DNA of 64,000 nucleotides from Phosphoribacter sp964647395. GTDB lineage: Bacteria; Actinomycetota; Actinomycetes; Actinomycetales; Dermatophilaceae. The notes under the pieces are model-generated. The model did no database searches, was not told the origin of the DNA, and saw only the letters and a program-made list of their open reading frames with translations. Position numbers and translations under genes: made by a program. The stretch spans positions 25,574-89,573 of the forward strand of contig CAZYHR010000002.1 of NCBI GenBank assembly GCA_964647395.1, given 5' to 3'. Within the stretch, counting starts at the first letter, position 1. Every line of letters begins with the position of its first letter. This document shows positions 18,643-27,560 of this stretch, in pieces.

Positions 18643-19434
18643 ATGGCTGGGACGAAGCTCTCCGGACGGGTGGCCCTGGTCACCGGTGGCACCCGCGGCA
18701 TCGGCGCGACGATCTGCCGATCGCTGGCCGGGCAGGGCGCCACGATCGCCGCGGCCTTCAGTGGCAACACCGAGGCGGCCGAGCGGTTCCGCACCGAGTT
18801 CGCCCAGCAGCACCCGGACAGCGTCCTGTCGCTGCACCGGGGCAACGTCGGCGTGGGGGATGACTGCCGGCGGATGGTCCAGGAGGTCCTGGACGCCCAC
18901 GGCCGTCTGGACATCCTAGTCAACAACGCGGGCATCACCAGCGACGGGCTGGTGCTCAAGATGACCGACGAGCAGTGGAGTTCGGTCATCGACGTCAATC
19001 TCTCCGGGGCGTTCTACCTGTCCCAGGCCGCCCTGCGACACATGCTCGACCGCGGCAGCGGTCGCATCATCTTCATCGGCTCGATTGTCGGCGACATCGG
19101 CAACATGGGCCAGGCCAACTACTCGGCCAGCAAGTCCGCCCTCACTGGGCTGACCATGAGCTTGGCCCGGGAGACGGCCTTCCTGCTCAAGCGTTCCGGC
19201 AAGCTCGATGTCGCCCCTGGGCTCACGGTCAACTGTGTCAGCCCTGGCGTCATCGGCACCGAGATGGTCCAGGCGATCCCCGACAAGATCAAGGAGAGCC
19301 TGCTGGAGGAGATCCCGCTCCACCGCTTCGGTGACCCCGAAGAGGTGGCCAGAGTCGTGCACTTCCTCGCGGCTGACGCCTCGTCCTATATCCACGGACA
19401 GGTGTGGCGTGTCAACGGGGGCAAGGCGATGTGA
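18643..19434 (+). CDS. phaB: short-chain dehydrogenase, acetoacetyl-CoA/3-oxoacyl reductase type
   Basis: A 263-residue SDR. The cofactor motif is TGGTRGIG near residue 15, the NNAG motif is LVNNAGITSDGLVLK, and the catalytic Ser and Tyr-x3-Lys are in IGSIVGDIGNMGQANYSASK. The sequence NVNLSG/FYLSQAALRHML and the end GQVWRVNGGKAM fit FabG/PhaB enzymes that make (R)-3-hydroxyacyl-CoA or -ACP with NADPH. The storage genes nearby favour PhaB, but FabG cannot be excluded. The ATG at 18643 is preferred to the adjacent TTG. Paired direct repeats lie just upstream. Confidence 0.78.
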   Translation: MAGTKLSGRVALVTGGTRGIGATICRSLAGQGATIAAAFSGNTEAAERFRTEFAQQHPDSVLSLHRGNVGVGDDCRRMVQEVLDAHGRLDILVNNAGITSDGLVLKMTDEQWSSVIDVNLSGAFYLSQAALRHMLDRGSGRIIFIGSIVGDIGNMGQANYSASKSALTGLTMSLARETAFLLKRSGKLDVAPGLTVNCVSPGVIGTEMVQAIPDKIKESLLEEIPLHRFGDPEEVARVVHFLAADASSYIHGQVWRVNGGKAM

Positions 19435-19499
19435 GCCCCCTAGGTTTCATGCATCCCCGCTGACGCGGCGCCCGCCGCTACCCAACGAAAGGATTCGGC

Positions 19500-19805
19500 A
19501 TGCCGCCGGTCAATCCCCACGCTGCTGAACTGCAGGCGTATTACGAGGCCATGTCGGCCAAGCGCAACAAGTTGGTCTGGCCCCTGGTCACGCTCACCTT
19601 GGTCTACTTCTTCGTCCCGACCTCGATCGTCTACTTCACCAACTGGATGGACGGTCAGGTTGTTCCCGGCCTGAGCTGGGCGTTCCTCTACGTGTTCACC
19701 ACGTTCTTCTTCGTCGTGATCCTCACGACCTACTACCGTTCCCAGATGCAGAAGGTCGAGGCCGAGATGCGGCCGGCTGAGACCAAGACGGAGGCCGCCA
19801 AGTGA
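19500..19805 (+). CDS. DUF485 family inner-membrane protein
   Basis: A 101-residue protein with two membrane segments (LVWPLVTLTLVYFFVPTSIV and GLSWAFLYVFTTFFFVVIL) and a charged cytosolic end. DUF485 proteins such as YjcH are encoded directly before acetate symporters and probably help assemble or regulate them. Its stop overlaps the ATG of the symporter by 4 bp. A ribosome site (GAAAGGA) precedes the start. Confidence 0.85.
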   Translation: MPPVNPHAAELQAYYEAMSAKRNKLVWPLVTLTLVYFFVPTSIVYFTNWMDGQVVPGLSWAFLYVFTTFFFVVILTTYYRSQMQKVEAEMRPAETKTEAAK

Positions 19806-21421
19806 ACACCGGCCAGATCAGCCCATCGGCTGCCATCATCTTCGTCGCCCTCATCGGCGTCACCCTCTACATCACCTACTGGGCGGGCAAGCGCAACACC
19901 TCGGCGGCCTCCCACCTGGTCGCCGCCGGCCAGATCACCGGCCGGCAGAACGGCGTCGCCATCGCCGGTGACTTCATCTCGGCGGCCACCTTCCTCGGCA
20001 TCACCGGCGCCATCGCGCTCGGTGGTCTCAACGGGGCCAGCACCGGCTTCTTCCTCGCGGCATACATCCCGATCGCCTACCTGCTGACCATGCTGCTCAT
20101 CGCCGAGCCGCTGCGTAACCTCGGCCACTTCACCCTCGGTGACGTGCTCGCGACCCGCTTCCCGGGCAAGAACGTCCGGGCCGCCATCGCGGTGGGCTCG
20201 GTCGTCCTCTCGCTCATCTACATCACCGCGCAGTTCGTCGCGGCCGCCAACCTGCTCAAGCTGCTGTTCGGTCTGCCCTACTGGGGCGCCGCCGCGGCCA
20301 TCGGCATCCTGACGACGATCTACACGCTGTTCGGCGGCATGCTCGCGACGACCTACATCCAGATCGTCAAGACCGCCATCCTGCTGTTCTGCGGCGCGAT
20401 CCTGCTGTTCCTCATCCTGGTGAAGTACGGCTTCAACCCGCTGAGCCTGTTCCAGGAGGCCGACAAGATCTTCGCCTCCGACGGGGCCAAGGGCCTGCCG
20501 ACGGCGGCGACGACGCCAGTCCATCCGACGCCGATCAAGCAGTGGGACAACTTCAGCCAGACCCTCGGGCTGACCCTCGGTGTCCTCGGGCTGCCGCACG
20601 TCATGATCCGCTTCCTCACCGTCAAGGACGGGCACAACGCCCGCACCTCGGCGGTCACCGCGATCTGGATCTTCGCGTGCTTCCTCATCACCCTGCCGGT
20701 CCTCGGCTTCGGTGCGTCGGTGCTCGTGGGCCGCAACGACATCCCCGCCGGTGGCACCATCGCGATGCCGCTGCTGTCCTTCGAGCTCGGCGGCGACCTG
20801 CTGCTGTCGTTCGTCTCAGCGGTGACCTTCGCGACGATCCTCGCGGCCCTCTCCGGCCTGGTCATCGCGACCTCCGGGGCCGTTGCTCACGACATCTACG
20901 GCAAGCTGCTCAAGGACGGTCTGGTGACCCCCGAGAAGCAGTTGCTCGTGGCTCGCATCGCCACCGTCGGCGCGGCGACCGTGTCGCTGTTCATCTCGCT
21001 GCCCCTGGCCACGGTCAACATCGCGTTCTTCGCGGGTCTGGCCATCGCCATCGCGGCCAGCTCCAACCTGCCGGCGCTGCTGTTCACCATGTACTGGAAG
21101 AAGGCCACGGCCACCGGCCTCACCGTCGGCATGTGGACCGGACTGGTCGTCGCGGTCGGCATGATCCTGCTCAGTCCCACGGTGCCCTGGTTCGCGAGCA
21201 ACCCGGCCAGCGCCCCGGTCCAATTGACCGGTCCAGCGGTCATCTCCATCCCGGCCGGGTTCCTCGTCATGGCGTTGGTGTCGATGATGACCCAACCCAA
21301 GGGCGAGGCGGCCACCGAGCACGCCGATCGGTATGAGCGGGTCCGCTTCCAGTCGATCACCGGCATCGACCCGAGCGACCCGAACAGCCTGCCGCCGTCG
21401 CTGCGGGTGGCCTCGCACTGA
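19802..21421 (+). CDS. actP: cation/acetate symporter (SSS family)
   Basis: A 539-residue, about 13-segment sodium:solute symporter that takes up acetate or similar short carboxylates. The SSS signature region is GDFISAATFLGITGAIALGG, and an ActP/MctC-like segment is IRFLTVKDGHNARTSAVTAIW. It is co-translated with the DUF485 protein. In this context it could bring in acetate for PHA synthesis. The C-terminal tail (QSITGIDPSDPNSLPPSLRV) is cytosolic. A strong hairpin follows. Confidence 0.9.
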   Translation: MNTGQISPSAAIIFVALIGVTLYITYWAGKRNTSAASHLVAAGQITGRQNGVAIAGDFISAATFLGITGAIALGGLNGASTGFFLAAYIPIAYLLTMLLIAEPLRNLGHFTLGDVLATRFPGKNVRAAIAVGSVVLSLIYITAQFVAAANLLKLLFGLPYWGAAAAIGILTTIYTLFGGMLATTYIQIVKTAILLFCGAILLFLILVKYGFNPLSLFQEADKIFASDGAKGLPTAATTPVHPTPIKQWDNFSQTLGLTLGVLGLPHVMIRFLTVKDGHNARTSAVTAIWIFACFLITLPVLGFGASVLVGRNDIPAGGTIAMPLLSFELGGDLLLSFVSAVTFATILAALSGLVIATSGAVAHDIYGKLLKDGLVTPEKQLLVARIATVGAATVSLFISLPLATVNIAFFAGLAIAIAASSNLPALLFTMYWKKATATGLTVGMWTGLVVAVGMILLSPTVPWFASNPASAPVQLTGPAVISIPAGFLVMALVSMMTQPKGEAATEHADRYERVRFQSITGIDPSDPNSLPPSLRVASH

Positions 21422-21476
21422 CCCAGGCAGACCAGCACCACAGCTCCATCAGCACGACTGATCATCAGCACGACGC

Positions 21477-21507
21477 AGGGGCCCCCGGCGATCCGCCGGG
21501 GGCCCCT
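21477..21507 (+). terminator. stem-loop after actP
   Basis: Perfect 14-bp stem AGGGGCCCCCGGCG / CGCCGGGGGCCCCT with a 3-base loop, 55 bp after the symporter stop. The downstream side is not T-rich. It is an intrinsic-type terminator as usually seen in high-GC actinobacteria. Confidence 0.8.
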
Positions 21508-21549
21508 CGCCCTGCGCCGCCCGGGGCCACGCTGCCTTAGGGTGACGGT

Positions 21550-22647
21550 ATGCCGCCCGCGCACCCCATCGCGCCCGCCCTCGACCTCACCCTCGACGCG
21601 GCCGAGTTGACCGCCGCGGTCTGCGACCTCGAGTCGGTGAGCGGCGCCGAGGGACCTCTCGCCGACGCCGTCGAGGCCGCGCTGCGGCCGCTGGCCCACC
21701 TGCAGGTCGAGCGGGACGGCAACGCCGTCGTGGCCCGCACCCAGCTCGGCCGCCCCGAGCGCATCGTGCTCGCCGGGCACCTGGACACGGTGCCGCTCAG
21801 CGACCCGCCCAACCTGCCGACCCGGCGGGCCGGCACCGACCTGGTCGGCCGGGGCACCGTCGACATGAAGGGCGGGGTGGCGGTCATGCTGCGCCTCGCG
21901 GCGCTGCTGCCCGAGCCGGACCGGGACCTCACCTTCGTCTTCTACGACTGCGAGGAGATCGACGCGGACAGCAACGGCCTGGGCCGGCTGGCCGCGACCA
22001 GGCCCGAGTTGCTTGCCGCGGACTTCGCCGTGCTGCTCGAGCCGACCGGCGGCGCCGTCGAGGGCGGCTGCAAGGGCACCCTGCGGGTCGAGGTGACGAC
22101 CACCGGCGTGGCCGCCCACTCGGCGCGCCCCTGGGCCGGCCACAACGCGATCCACGACGCCGCCGAGGTGCTGGCCAGGCTGGCGGCATACCAGGCCCGG
22201 ACGGTGCGGGTCGAAGGCCTGGACTACCACGAGGCGCTGCAGGCCGTGCTGATCAGCGGGGGCACGGCCGGCAACGTCATCCCGGACCGGTGCGTCGTCA
22301 CCGTCAACTACCGCTACGCACCCGACCTGGGCGAGCCGGAGGCGGTCGAACACGTCCGCGCCGTGTTCGCCGGTTTCGACGTGGTGGTCAAGGACAACGC
22401 CGGCGGCGCCCGGCCCGGCCTGGACCGCCCGGCCGCCCGGGCCTTCGTCGAGGCGCTCGGCGTGCCCGTGCAGGCCAAGGAGGGCTGGACCGACGTCGCC
22501 CGGTTCAGCGCGCTGGGCGTCCCGGCGGTGAACTTCGGGCCCGGCGACCCGCTGCTGGCGCACCGGGACGACGAGCGGGCCCCGGTGCAGCAGTTCCTCG
22601 ACGCCGAGGCGGCGCTGCTGCGCTGGCTCGGCGGAGCGCCCCGGTGA
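21550..22647 (+). CDS. dapE: succinyl-diaminopimelate desuccinylase DapE
   Basis: A 365-residue M20-family zinc hydrolase that releases L,L-diaminopimelate for lysine and peptidoglycan. Metal ligands are visible in LAGHLDTVP, GRGTVDMKGG (shared Asp), YDCEEID (catalytic Glu) and the final His region GPGDPLLAHRDDE. The start ATG lies inside the dispersed motif (gGTATGCCGCc), so motif and start codon overlap. It is the first gene of a housekeeping block whose order resembles M. tuberculosis Rv1202 onward. Its stop overlaps the next GTG. Confidence 0.93.
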   Translation: MPPAHPIAPALDLTLDAAELTAAVCDLESVSGAEGPLADAVEAALRPLAHLQVERDGNAVVARTQLGRPERIVLAGHLDTVPLSDPPNLPTRRAGTDLVGRGTVDMKGGVAVMLRLAALLPEPDRDLTFVFYDCEEIDADSNGLGRLAATRPELLAADFAVLLEPTGGAVEGGCKGTLRVEVTTTGVAAHSARPWAGHNAIHDAAEVLARLAAYQARTVRVEGLDYHEALQAVLISGGTAGNVIPDRCVVTVNYRYAPDLGEPEAVEHVRAVFAGFDVVVKDNAGGARPGLDRPAARAFVEALGVPVQAKEGWTDVARFSALGVPAVNFGPGDPLLAHRDDERAPVQQFLDAEAALLRWLGGAPR

Positions 22648-23423
22648 GCGAGCGCGGCGGCATGCGCGCCCGCCGCGAGCACCGCAAGGGCCCGATCACC
22701 CTGCGCGGCGACCAGGTGCCCGCGCAGACGACCGACCAGCGGCTGCTGGACAGCCGCGGCTCGGCCGACTGGGTGCACACCGACCCGTGGCGGGTCATGC
22801 GGATCCAGGCCGAGTTCGTCGAGGGCTTCGGCGCGCTGGCCGAGCTGGGCCCAGCGGTGAGCGTGTTCGGCTCGGCCCGGCTCGGCCCGGACGACCCGGC
22901 CTACCAGCTCGGCGTGCGGCTCGGGGCCGCGTTGGCCCGGGCCGGGCTGGCGGTGATCACCGGCGGTGGCCCGGGGCTCATGGAGGCAGCCAACCGGGGC
23001 GCGCTCGAGGCGGGCGGGGCGTCGGTCGGGCTGGGCATCGAGCTGCCGTTCGAGGCCGGGCTCAACGACTTCGTCGACCTCGGGGTCAACTTCCGCTACT
23101 TCTTCGCCCGCAAGACGATGTTCGTCAAGTACGCCGAGGGGTTCATCGTGTTGCCCGGTGGGCTGGGCACCCTGGACGAGCTGTTCGAGGCGCTGACCCT
23201 CGTGCAGACCGGCAAGATCACCTCGTTTCCTATCGTGCTCATCGGCAGCAGTTACTGGGGCGGGCTGCTGGACTGGCTGCGCGACACCCTCGTGGCCCGC
23301 GGCACCATCGCCGCGGCCGACCTGGACCGCATCCAACTGACCGACGACGTCGAGGAGGCGGTCCGGCTGGTGCTCAGCGGGGTCGAACCGCACGAGCTGC
23401 CCGAGCAGGAGGTGGTCCGGTGA
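22644..23423 (+). CDS. LOG family (Rossmann) nucleotide phosphoribohydrolase
   Basis: Encodes 259 residues from a GTG overlapping the dapE stop. It has the LOG signature PGGLGTLDE and the nucleotide loop TGGGPGLMEAANRGA. LOG enzymes hydrolyse cytokinin riboside 5'-monophosphate or other nucleotide monophosphates to free base; in actinobacteria the physiological substrate is uncertain. N-terminal residues 1-45 are a basic extension (MRARREHRKGPITLRGDQVP) typical of the actinobacterial subgroup. Located between dapE and a DivIVA-like gene, as in mycobacteria. Confidence 0.88.
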   Translation: MSERGGMRARREHRKGPITLRGDQVPAQTTDQRLLDSRGSADWVHTDPWRVMRIQAEFVEGFGALAELGPAVSVFGSARLGPDDPAYQLGVRLGAALARAGLAVITGGGPGLMEAANRGALEAGGASVGLGIELPFEAGLNDFVDLGVNFRYFFARKTMFVKYAEGFIVLPGGLGTLDELFEALTLVQTGKITSFPIVLIGSSYWGGLLDWLRDTLVARGTIAAADLDRIQLTDDVEEAVRLVLSGVEPHELPEQEVVR

Positions 23424-23977
23424 TCATCGTCGGACTGTGCATCGCGGTGGTGCTCATCGCGCTGACCGTCGCCGCCGTGCTCGGCCGGATCGACGGGTCG
23501 CTGCGGGAGCCCACCAGCACGCTGGCCTACCTGCCGCTGCCCGAGGACCGGCTCACCCCCGACGACCTGGCGGCGCTGCGCCTGGACACCGCGCTGCGCG
23601 GCTACCGGATGGAGCAGGTGGACCAGGTCATCGGCCGGCTCGCCGCCGAGATCGCGCAGTTGCGCGAGCAGGTCGCGGCCAGCTCCGACGGAGTCGGTAT
23701 GCCGCCCCCGGCCGCTCCGGCCGCCCCGGACGCATCCCCGTTCGCCCGGCCCGACGAGGCTGCGCCGCGGGAGTCGGCGGCCGGCGAGTCGCACCCGGGC
23801 CAGTCGCAGCCGGGCCCGTCGCAGCCGGGCCCGTCGCAGCCGGGCCAGTCCCAGCCGGGCCAGTCGCAGCCGGGCGAGGCGGCGCCGACGAGCCCGGAGC
23901 CGGAGCTGCCTGTCGGGCTGCCGCCGCGGCGCCTCGACCCCGACGGCCCGGCGCACCCCCGCCGGCCGCCGGACTGA
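23420..23977 (+). CDS. membrane-anchored DivIVA-domain protein with SQPG repeats
   Basis: Encodes 185 residues from a GTG overlapping the LOG gene stop. An N-terminal membrane segment (IIVGLCIAVVLIALTVAAVL) is followed by a short DivIVA-like helix region (LDTALRGYRMEQVDQVIGRL), known to recognise curved membrane or assemble with Wag31/DivIVA at growth sites. Residues ~126-152 are a repeat of SQPGP or SQPGQ, then a Pro-rich tail. The equivalent gene sits next to LOG and tag in mycobacteria. The precise role is unknown. Confidence 0.75.
   Translation: MIIVGLCIAVVLIALTVAAVLGRIDGSLREPTSTLAYLPLPEDRLTPDDLAALRLDTALRGYRMEQVDQVIGRLAAEIAQLREQVAASSDGVGMPPPAAPAAPDASPFARPDEAAPRESAAGESHPGQSQPGPSQPGPSQPGQSQPGQSQPGEAAPTSPEPELPVGLPPRRLDPDGPAHPRRPPD
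23787..23877 (+). repeat. 15-bp tandem repeat encoding SQPG(P/Q)
   Basis: About five or six tandem copies of a 15-bp unit, (C)AGTCGCAGCCGGGC with changes, encode G-Q-S-Q-P-G-P-S-Q-P style residues inside the DivIVA-domain gene. It is in frame, so copy-number change would lengthen or shorten the linker without breaking the gene. Confidence 0.75.
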
Positions 23978-24020
23978 CCCGAGTGACCGGTGCTCCCGCC
24001 GTGCGGGCGGTGCGAACCCG

Positions 24021-24497
24021 GTGACCGCGGCCGGTGCCGGCTCGGCGCCCGGGGTGCGCCTGCAGCGCCACCTGCCGCACCCGATCGAGACGGTGTGGCA
24101 GGCGGTCTCCGACGTGCGGCGGCACCGGGTGCCGCTGACCAGGGTGCGCCCGGGGCCGGGCGAGCCGCAGGTCGGCTGGCGGTTCGTCGCGCAGACCCGC
24201 CTGGCCGTGGGCCGGGTCGGCGTGGGCTTGCAGGACTCCATGGTCGTCACCCGCTGGCAGCCGCCGGCAGCCGACCGGGACGAGGCCGGTTACGCCCTGG
24301 TCAAGACCGGCCGGGTGGTCGGCGGCTGGGCCGAGATCGGCCTGCGGCGCACCGCGCCGGACCGCACGCTGGTGACCTGGCGCGAGTCGATCACGGTGCA
24401 CCCGCAGCTGGTCGGCCGCCTCCTGCAGCCCGCGACCGACCGAGCCACCCGCGCCCTGCTCAGGGCCGTCCTGAACGAGCTGTTCGGCCGTGCCTGA
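24021..24497 (+). CDS. SRPBCC (START-like) family protein
   Basis: Encodes 158 residues from a GTG at 24021. The pattern VRLQRHLPHPIETVWQAVSD then VGLQDSMVVTRW and WAEIGLRRTAPDRTLVTWRE fits the polyketide cyclase/SRPBCC fold that binds hydrophobic ligands. No ligand is evident. It overlaps the next gene (tag) by 8 bp, suggesting a shared transcript from dapE to tag. The start is uncertain because the upstream region has several GTG codons and no clear ribosome site. Confidence 0.68.
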   Translation: MTAAGAGSAPGVRLQRHLPHPIETVWQAVSDVRRHRVPLTRVRPGPGEPQVGWRFVAQTRLAVGRVGVGLQDSMVVTRWQPPAADRDEAGYALVKTGRVVGGWAEIGLRRTAPDRTLVTWRESITVHPQLVGRLLQPATDRATRALLRAVLNELFGRA

Positions 24498-25080
24498 CCT
24501 GGTCCGCGGCCCGGACGGCCTGACCCGGTGCGGCTGGGCCGGCCCGGCCGCCGACTACCTGGCCTACCACGACGACGAGTGGGGCCGGCCGGTGCACGGC
24601 GAGGCCGAGCTCTACCAGCGGCTCACCCTCGAGGCGTTCCAGTCCGGGCTGTCCTGGCTGACCATCCTGCGCAAGCGGGAGGCCTTCCGGCGGGCGTTCG
24701 CCGGCTTCGACCCCGAGCGGGTCGCCCGCTTCGGCGACGCCGACCGGGCGCGCCTGCTCGCCGACGCCGGCATCGTGCGCAACGCCCGCAAGATCGACGC
24801 GGCGATCCACAACGCGCGCGCCGTGCTGCAGTTGCGGGCGGCGGGCGGGCTGGCCGCCCTGATCTGGGCGCACGCGCCCGCGCGGCATACCCGTCCCACC
24901 CGGTCGGCCGAGGTGCCGGCCCGCACCCCCGAGTCCGCCGCGCTGGCCACGCAACTGCGCCGGCACGGGCTGGTCTTCGTCGGTCCGACCACCGCGTATG
25001 CCGCGATGCAGGCGTGCGGGCTGGTCGACGACCACCTGGTCGGCTGCCATCGGGCCGGCGGTGATCGCGCCGGCCGGTAG
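24490..25080 (+). CDS. tag: DNA-3-methyladenine glycosylase I
   Basis: A 196-residue base-excision glycosylase that removes 3-methyladenine. It has the family opening RCGWAGPAADYLAYHDDEWG, then LTLEAFQSGLSWLTILRKRE and the Glu/Trp/Tyr pocket residues, and ends GLVDDHLVGCHR with the zinc-binding His/Cys. It uses GTG and overlaps the SRPBCC gene. It carries two copies of the dispersed motif (24882 and 24996), read as R-H-T and A-Y-A-A. Confidence 0.92.
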   Translation: MPDLVRGPDGLTRCGWAGPAADYLAYHDDEWGRPVHGEAELYQRLTLEAFQSGLSWLTILRKREAFRRAFAGFDPERVARFGDADRARLLADAGIVRNARKIDAAIHNARAVLQLRAAGGLAALIWAHAPARHTRPTRSAEVPARTPESAALATQLRRHGLVFVGPTTAYAAMQACGLVDDHLVGCHRAGGDRAGR

Positions 25081-25090
25081 AGTCCCGCTC

Positions 25091-26320
25091 GTGCCGGACC
25101 TCACGCAGCGGTTCCCGCGCGCCGAGGCGGTCCTGGACCGGATCCTGGGTGGGCGGTTCGTCTGGCAGGTCGTCGTGCTCTATGCGCTGACCCGGATCGT
25201 CACCGGCATCATGCTCGCCGTCGTCGCCCCGACCCAGGCCCCGGCCGGGATGACCGACGGCCAGCGGGTCGGCTATCTCGGCTTCACCCGGCTCTGGGAC
25301 GGGGAGTGGTACGAGCGGGTCGCGGTCGACGGCTACCCGGTCGACGTGCCCCGCGACCGCAACGGCTTCGCCGTGCAGAACCCGTGGGCCTTCTATCCGC
25401 TGTTCCCCATGTTGTCCCGGGCGGTCATGGCGGTGACCGGGCTGCCGTTCGCGCCGGTCGGTTCGACGATCGCGCTGCTGCTCGGCTTCGGGGCCGCGGT
25501 GGCGCTGGCCGTGCTGATGCGCGAGACCATCGGCCGGGTCGGCGCGCTGACCGTGCTCACCCTGTATGCCGTGTTCCCGTCCTCGCCGGCGCTGCAGGTC
25601 GCCTACACCGAGTCGCTGGCCATGCTGCTGCTGTGCTGCTATCTGCTGGCCCTGCGCCGCGAGCGATGGCTGGTCGCGACCGGACTGGCCCTGCTGGTCG
25701 GGGTGTCCCGGCCGATCGCGCTGCCGCTGGGGCTGGTGACCCTCGTGGCGCTGGTGCTGCGCTGGCGACGTCGGCACACCGCCCCGATCCGGCTGCGCGA
25801 GGGGGCCGGCGCGCTCGCCGCGCTGGTGGGGTGCGGGGTCGCCGGGCTGACCTGGCCGGCCATCGCCTGGTGGGTGACCGGGGAGCCCGGGGCGTACGTC
25901 GACACGATGGGCGCCTGGAACCCCGGCGGGCGGGTGCGGTTCTTCCAGCCCTGGTTGGACACCCCCGGCTACTACCTCGGCGACTGGGGCCGGCCGGCCC
26001 TGGTGCTGGTCGTCGCGCTGCTCATCGCGGGCATGGCCGGGCCCTGGGCGGTGCGGCTCGGACCGGTGCTGCGGGTCTGGCCGCTGGCCTACGCGGCATA
26101 CATCATGGCGGTGCAGGGGCCGGGCACGAGCACGCCGCGCTACCTGCTGCCGATGTTCCCCTATCTCGCGGTCCTGCTCGGCCTGGCCGGTCCCGGCCTG
26201 CCGCGCTGGTTGCCGACCTGGCTGCGGTTCGCCTGGCTGCTGCCGCTGTCGCTGTGGTGGCAGTGGAAGTGGATCACCGTGCTCTGGCATTTCCGGCCGC
26301 CCACGGACTGGGCGCCCTGA
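25091..26320 (+). CDS. PIG-V-type polytopic mannosyltransferase
   Basis: A 409-residue GT-C membrane protein with about nine to eleven hydrophobic segments. WDGEWYERVAVDGYP is the PIG-V family signature (W-D-x-x-W-Y), followed by NPWAFYPLFPML and the late segment GTSTPRYLLPMFPYLAVL. Such enzymes transfer mannose from polyprenyl-phosphate-mannose to lipid or glycan acceptors on the outer face of the membrane. The GTG at 25091 is chosen over the open upstream frame because that part overlaps tag. Substrate unknown. Confidence 0.8.
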   Translation: MPDLTQRFPRAEAVLDRILGGRFVWQVVVLYALTRIVTGIMLAVVAPTQAPAGMTDGQRVGYLGFTRLWDGEWYERVAVDGYPVDVPRDRNGFAVQNPWAFYPLFPMLSRAVMAVTGLPFAPVGSTIALLLGFGAAVALAVLMRETIGRVGALTVLTLYAVFPSSPALQVAYTESLAMLLLCCYLLALRRERWLVATGLALLVGVSRPIALPLGLVTLVALVLRWRRRHTAPIRLREGAGALAALVGCGVAGLTWPAIAWWVTGEPGAYVDTMGAWNPGGRVRFFQPWLDTPGYYLGDWGRPALVLVVALLIAGMAGPWAVRLGPVLRVWPLAYAAYIMAVQGPGTSTPRYLLPMFPYLAVLLGLAGPGLPRWLPTWLRFAWLLPLSLWWQWKWITVLWHFRPPTDWAP

Positions 26321-26464
26321 GCGACCGGCCGCCCGGCGAGAACCAGCCGGGTGGCCGATTTCACGTCACCCCTCCCGGCAGGGGATAATGCTTCCTGGTC
26401 GGCAGCGCCTTGCTGCACGCGCACAACCCCGCGCACGACCGGAGCACCGAGGAAGGGGAGCCAC

Positions 26465-26638
26465 ATGGCGGCGATGAAGCCGAGGACCGGCGACGGTCCG
26501 CTCGAGGTCACCAAGGAGGGCCGCGGCATCGTCCTGCGGATGCCCCTCGAGGGTGGCGGACGCCTGGTCGTCGAGATGACGCCCGACGAGGCCGCGGCAC
26601 TGCGTGACGCGATCGCTGGGTGCGACGGCGTCTCCTGA
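26465..26638 (+). CDS. DUF3117 family small protein
   Basis: A 57-residue protein (MAAMKPRTGDGPLEVTKEGR, then GIVLRMPLEGGGRLVVEMTP and DEAAALRDAIAG) that is nearly invariant across actinobacteria; the counterpart in M. tuberculosis (Rv1211) also follows tag. Function is unknown. AAGGGGAG precedes the ATG at 26465. It ends in a terminator shared with the convergent methyltransferase gene. Confidence 0.92.
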   Translation: MAAMKPRTGDGPLEVTKEGRGIVLRMPLEGGGRLVVEMTPDEAAALRDAIAGCDGVS

Positions 26639-26656
26639 CTCCGCCCCGCACGCAAG

Positions 26657-26684
26657 AGGCCCCCGATCCATCGGTCGGGGGCCT
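26657..26684. terminator. bidirectional terminator between DUF3117 and O-methyltransferase genes
   Basis: Arms AGGCCCCCGA (26657-26666) and TCGGGGGCCT (26675-26684) form a perfect 10-bp stem with an 8-base loop, between convergent stops at 26638 and 26702. Flanking bases are AAG before and TCGTCG after. Confidence 0.8.
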
Positions 26685-26701
26685 TCGTCGCGTCGCGACG
26701 C

Positions 26702-27334
26702 TCAGCGCTTGACGGCCACGAGCAGCCCGTCGCCGACCGGCAGCAAGGTGGTGCGGAACCGCTCGTCGTCGCGCAGCGACTTGCCCAGGACGCGCAGGGT
26801 GCGGGTGGTGTCGTCGCGGGCGGCCGGGTCGGCCACCTGGTCGTGCCAGAGCATGTTGTCCAGCGCGAGCACCCCACCGGCGCGCAGCAGCCGCACGGCC
26901 TCCTCGACGTAGGTGGGATAGGTCGGCTTGTCCGCGTCGACGAGCACCAGGTCGTAGGCGCCGTCCGTCATTCGGGACAGCAGGTCCAGGGCCCGGCCGG
27001 TGATGACCCGGGTGCGCTGGTGGGGGTAGCCGGCGGCGGCGAAGGCCTCTTTGGCGGCCCGCTGGTGCTCGGCCTCGACGTCGATCGTCGTGAGCACCCC
27101 GTCGGCCGGCATGCCGGACAGCAGCCACAAGCCGGACACGCCGGCGCCGGTGCCGATCTCGACGACGGTGCGGGCCGCGATGCCGGCGGTGAGCATCCGC
27201 AGGGCGGCCCCGGTCGCGGCCGCCACCGGGGTCGCGCCGAGCTCCTCGCCGCGCAGCCGGGCCCGCTCGATGATCGGGTCCTCGGTGACGAACGACTCGG
27301 CGTAGGACCAGCTCGCGGCACGGTTGGCGCTCAT
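26702..27334 (-). CDS. class I SAM-dependent O-methyltransferase
   Basis: Encodes 210 residues. SAM motif I is VVEIGTGAGVSGLWLLSGM, the acidic motif is LTTIDVEAEHQ, and the metal/substrate segment LVLVDADKPTYPTYVEEAVRLL is as in caffeoyl-CoA-type O-methyltransferases; NMLWHDQVADP follows. It is divergent from sigE, exactly as Rv1220c is to sigE in M. tuberculosis. The natural substrate is unknown. Confidence 0.9.
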   Translation of the reverse strand: MSANRAASWSYAESFVTEDPIIERARLRGEELGATPVAAATGAALRMLTAGIAARTVVEIGTGAGVSGLWLLSGMPADGVLTTIDVEAEHQRAAKEAFAAAGYPHQRTRVITGRALDLLSRMTDGAYDLVLVDADKPTYPTYVEEAVRLLRAGGVLALDNMLWHDQVADPAARDDTTRTLRVLGKSLRDDERFRTTLLPVGDGLLVAVKR

Positions 27335-27434
27335 GTCCTCAGCCTAGTGGCGGCGTGCGGCGCCGGCCGGATATTGCCGGCCGGGTGGGCGCGCGGTGGC
27401 CCGCCCGCCGGGGTGCGTATCAGGGTCTGGTCGG

Positions 27435-27463
27435 GGGAATCTGGGGGTCGACCCGGATTGTTA
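27435..27463 (+). promoter_or_regulatory. possible ECF-type promoter upstream of sigE
   Basis: GGGAAT (27435-27440) followed by GTTAG (27460-27464) after 19 bp resembles the GGAA(C/T)-N18-GTT pattern recognised by SigE-class ECF factors. It lies about 100 bp before the sigE start, consistent with autoregulation. The similarity is short and the spacing one base long. Confidence 0.3.
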
Positions 27464-27560
27464 GCGTGGAGTGTCTGGGGGCACAGTGAAGATGTGCCCT
27501 CCAGGGGGAACTCTGGAGCCCAACCGCACGTCAGACGAGCAAGCTCCCGGAAGGTGACAC